NCBI RefSeq assembly: GCF_005117025.1
Contig: NZ_SWCO01000009.1
Coordinates: 62,001-126,000, forward strand
DNA length: 64,000 nt
From: Alteromonas portus
GTDB taxonomy: Bacteria; Pseudomonadota; Gammaproteobacteria; Enterobacterales; Alteromonadaceae
Reading direction: 5' to 3'
The notes under the pieces were generated by a model. The model saw nothing but the letters and a program-made list of their open reading frames with translations, did not search any database and was not told the DNA's origin. A program made the position numbers and the translations under genes. Of the stretch, positions 58,501 through 64,000 are shown piece by piece (position 1 is the first letter of the stretch; every line of letters begins with the position of its first letter).

Positions 58501-58758
58501 ATGCATGTACTTAAAGACCCAAATGTTAAAGAACAATTGCTTAAGAACAGCAAAGAACAGGCACTCAATGGCGATCTAAGACAAGCGATTACTGTTGCTA
58601 TTGCTAAGTCCAGAAAAACCTATAATTCGATGTCTAGCCTTTTATTGAAAGACAATCACACAAAAGAAGGCTTTGATAACGTTATGTATGATTATATATG
58701 GGCTGCTCTTACAAACGAGGAATCTAGAATCTCTCAAGATCTTTCTCAACATAAATAG
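55537..58758 (+). CDS. hsdR: Type I restriction endonuclease subunit HsdR
   Basis: The protein has 1073 residues. The PD-(D/E)xK nuclease has D142, E156 and K158 in IDLVFF and VEVKT. The motor has Walker A AGSGKT (314-319) and DEAH (428-431) and further SF2 motifs (FAFTATPKHS, QTLSRLNRTYPG). The C-terminal helical domain contacts HsdM/HsdS. All motifs look intact, so the system should be active. Its 3' end overlaps the convergent gene at 58724 by 35 bases. Confidence 0.94.
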   Translation: MAAHNEIHFESYIAEKLVKESGWVEGHPSKYDKERALYTEDVISWVKKSNPEAWEKLKRNNGKDTERVVLDRLVKDLAHKNNGTMKVLREGFNVAGAGGKILMSQKAPEDDRNPKESEKYRNNILRVVRQVQYNPTRKWSIDLVFFINGIPVATVEVKTVNTQGMEDAIEQYKKDRLPTFNGRPEPLLTFKRGAVVHFALTEDEIQMTTRLNEENTFFLPFNKGNNGRAGNVPRTDDYATAYFWEEVCQFDNWLRIFHNFVYIEKSTKVDKFGIPQPKEVQIFPRYHQLEAVNKMIADAKENGAGMQYLCEHSAGSGKTSTIAWTAHDLTKLREESGKAIFNSVIIVTDRTVLDSQIQEAVQQIDHQFGMIAAIDKVKSNKPKSKQLAEALVNGTPIIIVTIQTFPFAIEAIVKEKSLAERNFAVIIDEAHSSQTGNTAQGLRAALSLKSKEDLAKMTVEELLLEMQSSRVQPKNISHFAFTATPKHSTMTLFGRPEKEDEPISKDNKPKSFHRYTQRQAIEEGFILDVLQNYTPYTTAYRLGSMIDLSDKRVDKKMARRALGRWQSLHPTNPAQKIEFIVKHFQSTVMELLNGEAKAMVVTSGRPQAVKYKMAFDAYIKKHNLEGIKALVAFSGKVKGTELGDDDGTYLIDYDKEYTEYNMNPDIGSKDIRSAFEESDYKVMLVANKFQTGFNQPKLVAMYLDKKISGVEAVQTLSRLNRTYPGKDTTYVIDFANEPENILAAFKMYDEGAEMQDIQDIHVVYDMKSELDAENIYHSEDLEKFKQANIALFRKVQKGEHLHKKLYTATQRPTDVFNSKLKQVKEAIKHWEAAYDKALKAGDTQKQEETDAMRSQYVKEREGMMMFKSNLSKFVRTYNYIAQLIELSDPDLENFANFAKLFAKRLDGVSPEQVDLTGLVLTGYKIDRVRDPKEPEEPDTLKPIDPSRPSGPPDREKEFLADLLKRMNELCGDIFSDQDEQLHYLRHIAMHVLKDPNVKEQLLKNSKEQALNGDLRQAITVAIAKSRKTYNSMSSLLLKDNHTKEGFDNVMYDYIWAALTNEESRISQDLSQHK

Positions 58759-59458
58759 TTTTTGTTCCTGTTTTATTAGTGGTTATTACGTCAATAAAAC
58801 GTGTAACTCTTATAATCTCCTGGGCAAGATAATCTGCGAGTTCTGAGAGTTGATTTTTCTCGCTATTGGCAATATGGAGAAGGTTATGAATCCTGACCAT
58901 CTCTTCGTAGGTATAGAAGTTTATTTCTTGAGATTCAGAGCTTTCGATTTTCTCCAACAGTGAGTTGAACATTACTTCGTGAAAAGTTCCTTCTGCCTTG
59001 AATTTTGCACAAACTAAGCTCGAATAAACTGAGATATGAAAGGGGTCAGAGTTGTCGAAGCCTAGACTTAATTCCGTCTGCATAATATCAAGGTCGTAAT
59101 CTGCATCTAGCAAGAAGGATAATAAAAAGTCTTGAACTGCCTCTTTGAGTGGAGGTTGGTTGTACCTTTCATCATATTTCTTAACTACATGAATATAATA
59201 GTAAATTTTGAATAAGTAAGGTGGCTCAACAACCTTATCAAATTTATTTGTATATTTACCGAGCATAAGCATGAGCGGGTAATTGTTGTTTACATACTCT
59301 TGGGCTTCTATTAAGTTATTTGCTGCTTCCTGTATGTTCTTTATGCATTTCTTCTTGCTCTTTACTTCGCTTAATATTGGAAAATCTTTAAACGGATTTA
59401 AAGAGAGTAGGGCGTAGTTCTTCTCAAAATATAAATCAACATCAACAGAATCGTTCAT
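58724..59458 (-). CDS. Orphan helical protein, second gene of an unknown pair
   Basis: The protein has 244 residues and no recognised family. It has no signal peptide or membrane helix, and its composition suggests an all-helical soluble protein rich in Tyr, Leu, Asp and Lys. No catalytic motif is evident. The ATG overlaps the stop of the upstream gene by 4 bases (ATGA), so the two are translationally coupled. Its 3' end overlaps hsdR by 35 bases on the opposite strand, which suggests this cargo was joined directly to the restriction operon. Confidence 0.6.
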   Translation of the reverse strand: MNDSVDVDLYFEKNYALLSLNPFKDFPILSEVKSKKKCIKNIQEAANNLIEAQEYVNNNYPLMLMLGKYTNKFDKVVEPPYLFKIYYYIHVVKKYDERYNQPPLKEAVQDFLLSFLLDADYDLDIMQTELSLGFDNSDPFHISVYSSLVCAKFKAEGTFHEVMFNSLLEKIESSESQEINFYTYEEMVRIHNLLHIANSEKNQLSELADYLAQEIIRVTRFIDVITTNKTGTKTIYVEKDLERF

Positions 59459-60114
59459 AATAGTTCCTTTATCCTCTCATTCAAAAAATAATTGTCTTCG
59501 TATTCCATATGCTCTATTGCCATGAGTTCGATTTTTTGAAGAGCTTTCTTAGCAATTTGGCGTTCTAAAAGGCTACAATCTCTCTGCTCAACAAAATCTA
59601 AAGTTCTTATCAAAACAATCAGCTTTTGGAGATCGAAGATTTCTTCATCATTACGCCTCAAGTAAAGCCAGAACCGCTCCACAGCATTGATTACCTCTTC
59701 ATCTCTACAAGAGTCTATTGCTTCTTTTAATAGCTGTTGGAGCGGAACTAACTTTCCCTTCCCCCTCAAGTTGAATCGTAACTTGCACTCAAACGTGTCA
59801 ATACAAAACGGGCGTTCACTGTACTTTTGAAGATCCATAAGCATCGAGTGCAAAGCAACAGCCAAACCCTCCCCAATTGCGTTATTTGTATAAATACCCT
59901 TCATGAATGAGTAAGACATGAGAATGCAGTTTTTTTCAAAAAATGAATGTTTTATTTTATTATTTTCAAACTCTGGAAAGACCAGAAATCTATCGGCTAC
60001 GTGAGACATGTCGTATTGGTCACAAGCACACGAGACAAGTGAAATTAGTTCCCATGCGTTTTTTAAATCTCGACTCATCTGGTAGTCACTTAACCTGACA
60101 ATTTCCTGTGCCAT
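59455..60114 (-). CDS. Orphan helical protein, first gene of an unknown pair
   Basis: The protein has 219 residues of helical soluble character, and I recognise no family. It has several cysteines in its first half (SCACDQYDM at about residues 28-36). The start has CGGAG seven bases upstream. It is followed without a gap by the 244-residue gene. Position between a recombinase trio and a type I restriction operon suggests a defence, toxin-antitoxin or element-maintenance role, but the sequence itself does not show one. Confidence 0.6.
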   Translation of the reverse strand: MAQEIVRLSDYQMSRDLKNAWELISLVSCACDQYDMSHVADRFLVFPEFENNKIKHSFFEKNCILMSYSFMKGIYTNNAIGEGLAVALHSMLMDLQKYSERPFCIDTFECKLRFNLRGKGKLVPLQQLLKEAIDSCRDEEVINAVERFWLYLRRNDEEIFDLQKLIVLIRTLDFVEQRDCSLLERQIAKKALQKIELMAIEHMEYEDNYFLNERIKELL

Positions 60115-60563
60115 TTTGCTCTCCGCTGCAAAGCTTTTGGGGTATATTTATTCGTATTGGTATATGGTGCAACGGGTAATTTTTGAGTTGTTTATTATGA
60201 TAAAGGCGGAGGGAAAGGGGGGGCAGAAAGTCCCTACTTTAGACTTTTTGGTTCTATTTATAATTATACGAAGGGTAAGAAAGAGTAAATTTTAGTTGTA
60301 TAAACGGATGCTTTTTATTTTTAACAAATCTATAAGAGCTACTTATAGACAAAGAGCCTACCTAGCTAGTGTCTGCTATTCGCTATTGCGGATGTGGATT
60401 TGTAGGTAAAGCTGCCACACGCTACGTGTGTCGTCCTTTACCTCGATATCCCTTATATGTTGGCGCAATATACGAACCTCAAAATCAGTCCATAGCAGCA
60501 AGACTTTTGATAATAGCAATTATCATAAGTAACTTTTGTAATTCGAAAATCAACTGATTGTTC
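60115..60563. other. Gap between cargo and recombinase trio, with nested hairpin
   Basis: This 449-base gap has no supported gene. At 60404-60443 the pairs AGGTAAAG/CTTTACCT (8 bp) and CACACG/CGTGTG (6 bp) nest around internal loops of four and five bases, forming a long hairpin. At 60508-60525 TGATAAT/ATTATCA forms a 7-bp stem that may act as terminator for the trio. The promoter of the orphan pair lies near 60115-60250. Confidence 0.5.
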
Positions 60564-60956
60564 TCAGTCCTTTAATTTTGGGATTGGTTTTTCCAGTTGT
60601 TGCTTGGTCAACCCATGAGCGGTTGCGTTGTATTGCCACACTATGAACTGCTCTAGTAGTAACTGATTCTGCTTCTTAAGAACCTCATTCTCTTTCGCTA
60701 GTCGCTCTATTCTCTGATGAGCAATATTTATACTATTTGGCCTTGCCGTGACTTCGCCCTTTGTTTTCAACCTTTCCTTGGTTTCATTGAAGGTGTTTTG
60801 AATCATCGTTTTTCTAGACAGCGCTTGCCTTGTTGTTACTAGCCCAAGCTTTTGCTCACATTCTTTAACAAGCAAGTCCCAGGTCAATTCGTATTGCCAA
60901 GAGATTAAAAGGTTTAAGATATTCTCAACATCTTTGTGTTTGAGGTGTTTAGCCAA
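60564..60956 (-). CDS. Small helical accessory protein of the recombinase trio (GmtX/TnpC-like)
   Basis: The protein has 130 residues from a TTG at 60956 with GGGAG eight bases upstream, three bases after the second recombinase stops. It is helical and basic, with a coiled coil (ERLAKENEVLKKQNQLLLEQ, about 82-101) followed by a WQYNATAHGLT block. It resembles TnpC of Tn554-type elements, and by position the third gene of the Gamma-Mobile-Trio (GmtX). A DNA-binding accessory role in recombination is inferred. Confidence 0.65.
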   Translation of the reverse strand: MAKHLKHKDVENILNLLISWQYELTWDLLVKECEQKLGLVTTRQALSRKTMIQNTFNETKERLKTKGEVTARPNSINIAHQRIERLAKENEVLKKQNQLLLEQFIVWQYNATAHGLTKQQLEKPIPKLKD

Positions 60957-60959
60957 AAG

Positions 60960-63089
60960 TTATCTCCCTAGTAACGATTTTAATTTGTTAAGTGCTTCAG
61001 AGTTGGCGTTGTCATCGTTGGATTTATCCAGAGATTTTAACTCTGGTTTTTCATTTAAAACCCGCTTCAGGGGAGTAAATTCGTTATCATTCGAAAGCTT
61101 AATTATTGCTCCATCTTCTATCTCCTCACTCTCCATCAAACTCACCAACTGCTCCGCTCTCTCTAACCTCTCTGTATGATGTTTTACCCACTTGTCAGCG
61201 CCAAAAAATTCTTCTTTAGCAGCGTCCAAAGCTTTCGTTAACTGCTCCTTAGTCCTATCCCTCAAAAATTTTACTCTCTTGAGTTTTTCTTCATCACCTT
61301 TCACACATAGATGCTCTGTACAAGACAAACAATCTCGATGCTTTTGGCAAGGCTCCTGAGTGTAATCATGAGTACAAAAACCATACAGAGTTACATGAGC
61401 AATTCTCTCTCCAATTTCGTTTAAATCTTTCAGAGTCACAGGTTCGTTTTTAGACGAACGTACAACCAAGTCAGAACTAGAACCAATCCCGACATTCCTC
61501 ATTTTTTCAACATATTCTGTTGGTGTTACATGGTTGTAAACAGCGTTCTGGGATATGTCTGCCCTGCCTGACCATCTTGCGATCTCAAGCTCTCCCAAAG
61601 TTCCCTTTTGAGCCATTGTGTTCAAGTAATGCCTGAACTGATGAGAAGTTACTCTGTACTCCGCACCGAAATATTTCCAGCGATTAAAAATGCTCCTACT
61701 GTTTGTTGGTGCAGCGAGGTTGGAGGTCAAAAAATTATTATTGATTACTTCCAATGAATGCATTTGAACACTCATAGTGTCTTGAGTGTTGAGTTGATTA
61801 ACAAAAAAGCAAAAAAGAGCTTCACTATACTTAGTGATTCTCTTGGCAGAAATATAGGGAAATGTATCAGGCAAGATATGTTCACGAAGTAGCGTGTTGA
61901 GCTTTTTTAGAGTGAGGCTAGTAAAATTAGAGTCTGGATTTTCTTTTACACTCCTTTGATATTCGTCCAAAATATCAATAGACCTTTGACGATTGCTTTG
62001 ACGAGAATAGTTATTAATAGATTGAAGTGTTCTTTTAACCCACGCATTTAGGGTGCTTTTAGCACTGCGGCCTCTTGAGAGACCAAGAGCTAATAATGCA
62101 TCCGAGAATGTTAAATACTGGTCTTGTCTTTGTGACTTCAAACCATCAACTGGAGGGTATTGATTCGGATTTTCTTCCAAGAACTTCGCTAATTCTCTTG
62201 GCTTCTCAGAAATCTTTCTTACCCGATTTATTGCCTCTTCGCATAAATCTGCCATTGTTGCAGGTATTGGTTTGTCATGATGACCGAAACCTTTCTCACC
62301 ATAGATGTTTAAAAATAGCTCGTCACCTCCAGAGACCTTTTCCTTTCGAACTAAGCAGTTGTGCCTAAGCTCCAGAAGCTCTCCTGTTCTTGATGGAGCC
62401 GACATTGCGATAACCACCATCGATGTAACTACAATATCTCTGGGATCTTGTGGATTTGATGAAAATATTTCTGCTAGGGCTTGTAAAGATTCCTCGCTTG
62501 GTAATTTGCTTGATGCTTTATTGGCGTTCTCACGATGACCAGTACTGAAATCTTTGTCTCTGGAAATGGGATTTTTCCAAGTTAATGCATGTTTTAACAT
62601 GCCGTTGTCATTTAGAAACTGACTCAGTTTTTGAATGGCGTTACCGACTCGATATGCTCTACTTGGTGAATAGTTCCCTATCGTCTCACTAGCCGCTTGA
62701 TCAAGAATATAGCCGTTAATTAACGTTATGCTTGGGGCAACTTTTAGACTCAAAAAGGCCTTATCAAGCATCCTCAGTGCAGCAATTTCAATTACATCTT
62801 TTCTGTCATTGATAGTGTGCTCGTATCTAATATACGCCTTAGCAAAGTCACGGATAGCAGATTCAATCCAGTATTCTTCCTTGGCATTCTTTGGATATGC
62901 CATCTTTGAGTTCAGACCAGCTTTTAAGAAAGTTACATTTTTCCATTTGCCCCAATCATTTGCCGCCCAATCAAGAGGTTCATTATCCAAGTCAAATGAA
63001 GTTAGACTCTTCGCAAACTGAATAAACTTTTCAACTTGCTGTTCTGCATTTAATTCCGCTTTAGGTTTGAAGAAAACGATACTACTCAT
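60960..63089 (-). CDS. Tyrosine recombinase of the trio (GmtZ-like)
   Basis: The protein has 709 residues. A long N-terminal region (about 1-200) precedes a tyrosine-recombinase core with R234 (APSRTGE), HxxR as H483-x-x-R486, W506 and catalytic Y518. A large insert (about 290-460) sits between box I and box II. A cysteine cluster (C572, C581, C587, C590, C595) probably binds zinc, and a coiled coil follows (about 600-655). The ATG has GGAGG upstream and overlaps the first recombinase by 8 bases. This resembles TnpB-type and GmtZ-type integrases; the exact name needs alignment. Confidence 0.75.
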   Translation of the reverse strand: MSSIVFFKPKAELNAEQQVEKFIQFAKSLTSFDLDNEPLDWAANDWGKWKNVTFLKAGLNSKMAYPKNAKEEYWIESAIRDFAKAYIRYEHTINDRKDVIEIAALRMLDKAFLSLKVAPSITLINGYILDQAASETIGNYSPSRAYRVGNAIQKLSQFLNDNGMLKHALTWKNPISRDKDFSTGHRENANKASSKLPSEESLQALAEIFSSNPQDPRDIVVTSMVVIAMSAPSRTGELLELRHNCLVRKEKVSGGDELFLNIYGEKGFGHHDKPIPATMADLCEEAINRVRKISEKPRELAKFLEENPNQYPPVDGLKSQRQDQYLTFSDALLALGLSRGRSAKSTLNAWVKRTLQSINNYSRQSNRQRSIDILDEYQRSVKENPDSNFTSLTLKKLNTLLREHILPDTFPYISAKRITKYSEALFCFFVNQLNTQDTMSVQMHSLEVINNNFLTSNLAAPTNSRSIFNRWKYFGAEYRVTSHQFRHYLNTMAQKGTLGELEIARWSGRADISQNAVYNHVTPTEYVEKMRNVGIGSSSDLVVRSSKNEPVTLKDLNEIGERIAHVTLYGFCTHDYTQEPCQKHRDCLSCTEHLCVKGDEEKLKRVKFLRDRTKEQLTKALDAAKEEFFGADKWVKHHTERLERAEQLVSLMESEEIEDGAIIKLSNDNEFTPLKRVLNEKPELKSLDKSNDDNANSEALNKLKSLLGR

Positions 63090-64000
63090 CGTATTCCTCC
63101 GTTGCAGCGTCCTTTATCTCTGCACAACGATCAATCACATTTTGTACAGCAAGGATCGTCCTATCTATTTGACTAGCAATAGTTAAATCACCCGTTATTG
63201 CTATTATCTCTTCTCTTTCCCTTAACTTGTCTTCCAAAACCTCATGATGAGGTGCATCCAACCACGGCTCGAATCGGTTGCATGTATAACAAGCGACTGG
63301 AGCATAAGCGTTACAAAAGCCTTTCGAACCGCAGTTACCTAGATAATCCTGTCCAGTCTCAGTTCTAATGCGACTTGTCGAATCGTTGCGTCTTGTGGCT
63401 TCAGTCTCATCCTTGATGATATGACCAGCAAACGCTTGCGCCAAAGGAGCTAAATATTCGCAGAGTTTTTTGTCGAGTCTTTCTGCAATTTCAGGTGTAG
63501 ATTCAATATATACACCAGCATTTTGATTATCTTCGTGATCTAATGCCCTAGCTATGGGAGCGACTCCATAGCCCTCCCTTGCCATGTCGCTTCCAACCGT
63601 TCTTCTAAACCTTGTCCCTGTAAGGATTAAAGTCCTGCCAGTTCTTTCTGAGATGATATTTAATTGAGCTTGAATGTATTTCAGGTCCTTGTTGAATTGA
63701 ACATAGTTAGCATGATGAGTTTCACTTATCTCAATCTCAGACTTTGGGGGATTTTTCGAAAATTCGCTGTAATTTGGAAAAAGAGGAAGATCTTTAGCAA
63801 TGTGGGCAAGACCTATTTCATTAACTACACTCTCATGGTATTTCTCTACCGCCAACATCAAATCATTACTAATCTCAAACTTAGTAAACTGCCCCCTAAA
63901 TGCACAACCACGCTGTTTACCTCTTGGCATATTCACAAAAGTTCTGCCTTCGGTATAGAAATCACTAAACCGTAATTCAGATATTTGTATCGTGCGAAAC
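63082..64000 (-). CDS. Tyrosine recombinase of the trio, C-terminal part (GmtY-like, cut by window edge)
   Basis: The frame is open from the right edge, through a GTG at 63936 that is not the true start, to the stop at 63082. Upstream codons read ISELRFSDFYTEGRTF, which looks like the box I region. Numbering from the GTG, box II is T-R-F-R with R111, then H134 in LDHEDNQ and Y143 in GVYIE, so the first histidine of HxxR is Thr. The CGSKGFCNAYAPVACYTC cluster and FEPW motif match Tn554-type recombinases. It overlaps the 709-residue gene by 8 bases. Its 5' end, and the element end, lie outside the window. Confidence 0.75.
   Translation of the reverse strand, partial: FRTIQISELRFSDFYTEGRTFVNMPRGKQRGCAFRGQFTKFEISNDLMLAVEKYHESVVNEIGLAHIAKDLPLFPNYSEFSKNPPKSEIEISETHHANYVQFNKDLKYIQAQLNIISERTGRTLILTGTRFRRTVGSDMAREGYGVAPIARALDHEDNQNAGVYIESTPEIAERLDKKLCEYLAPLAQAFAGHIIKDETEATRRNDSTSRIRTETGQDYLGNCGSKGFCNAYAPVACYTCNRFEPWLDAPHHEVLEDKLREREEIIAITGDLTIASQIDRTILAVQNVIDRCAEIKDAATEEYDE

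Larger units (their letters stand above)
49237..64000. mobile_element. Accessory island with recombinase trio and defence cargo (left end uncertain, right end outside window)
   Basis: This stretch is AT-richer than the core genes to its left. It holds a DprA-like/HAD-PRTase pair, type I restriction genes, two orphan genes and a tyrosine recombinase trio reading leftward from the right edge. In Tn554-like and Gamma-Mobile-Trio elements the recombinases start near one end and cargo follows, so the left end should be between the S9 gene and 49.5 kb. I could not find att repeats by eye. Confidence 0.5.

Noticed and set aside
60404..60443. Integron attC site
   Set aside because: The stem is bulged as in attC, but the conserved GTT/AAC end boxes are missing and there is no integron integrase.
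60369..60557. 62-codon plus-strand frame
   Set aside because: It lies across the nested hairpin, has no ribosome site and its composition is not protein-like.

Overview
The window looks like a chromosomal segment of a marine gammaproteobacterium of the Alteromonadaceae, most likely Alteromonas. The support is a complete MSHA type IV pilus locus next to mreBCD-maf-rng-yhdP-nitrilase-tldD, moderate GC, and a TonB receptor / flavin-dependent halogenase / SapC / SSS symporter / GH36 set typical of that group. Genus is inferred from protein resemblance and gene order; no database was searched.

Layout. (1) 1-1.4 kb: the tail of an unidentified gene, a broken piece of darP (yjgA) without its N-terminal half, and a membrane-anchored BAAT-type hydrolase. 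(2) 1.4-12.3 kb, minus strand: the cell-shape and envelope cluster mreB-mreC-mreD-maf-rng-yhdP-nitrilase-tldD, with overlapping gene ends and a strong terminator after tldD. (3) 12.6-29.6 kb, minus strand: the MSHA locus in the order mshI, I2, J, K, L, M, N, E, G, F, B, A, C, D, O, P, Q, almost entirely overlapping. Upstream at 29.8-30.3 kb lies a second MshF-like gene. (4) 30.5-35.6 kb: a histidine phosphatase and a glycerol regulon (glpD, glpR, divergent glpK) with two GlpR-type operators. (5) 35.6-45.0 kb, plus strand: an alpha-galactoside uptake and degradation locus; the receptor and the alpha-galactosidase share a LacI-type operator. (6) 45.0-48.9 kb, minus strand: an exported TPR protein and two secreted alpha/beta hydrolases.

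(7) From about 49 kb to the right edge the window is an accessory island, visibly AT-richer. From the right come two tyrosine recombinases and a small helical protein in one coupled operon, resembling Tn554 TnpABC and, more closely in my judgement, the Gamma-Mobile-Trio (GmtY/GmtZ/GmtX). Then come two unrecognised overlapping helical genes, a complete type I restriction-modification system (hsdM-hsdS-hsdR), and a divergent two-gene operon encoding a DprA/Smf-like SLOG protein and a HAD-phosphoribosyltransferase fusion. I read this as a mobile element loaded with defence genes. The left end probably lies in the hairpin-rich gap at 48.9-49.5 kb; the right end is outside the window.

Best candidates for undescribed biology are the DprA-like/HAD-PRTase pair and the orphan two-gene operon at 58.7-60.1 kb. 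Both are cargo beside a restriction system on a recombinase-trio island. No rRNA, tRNA or CRISPR array was seen.
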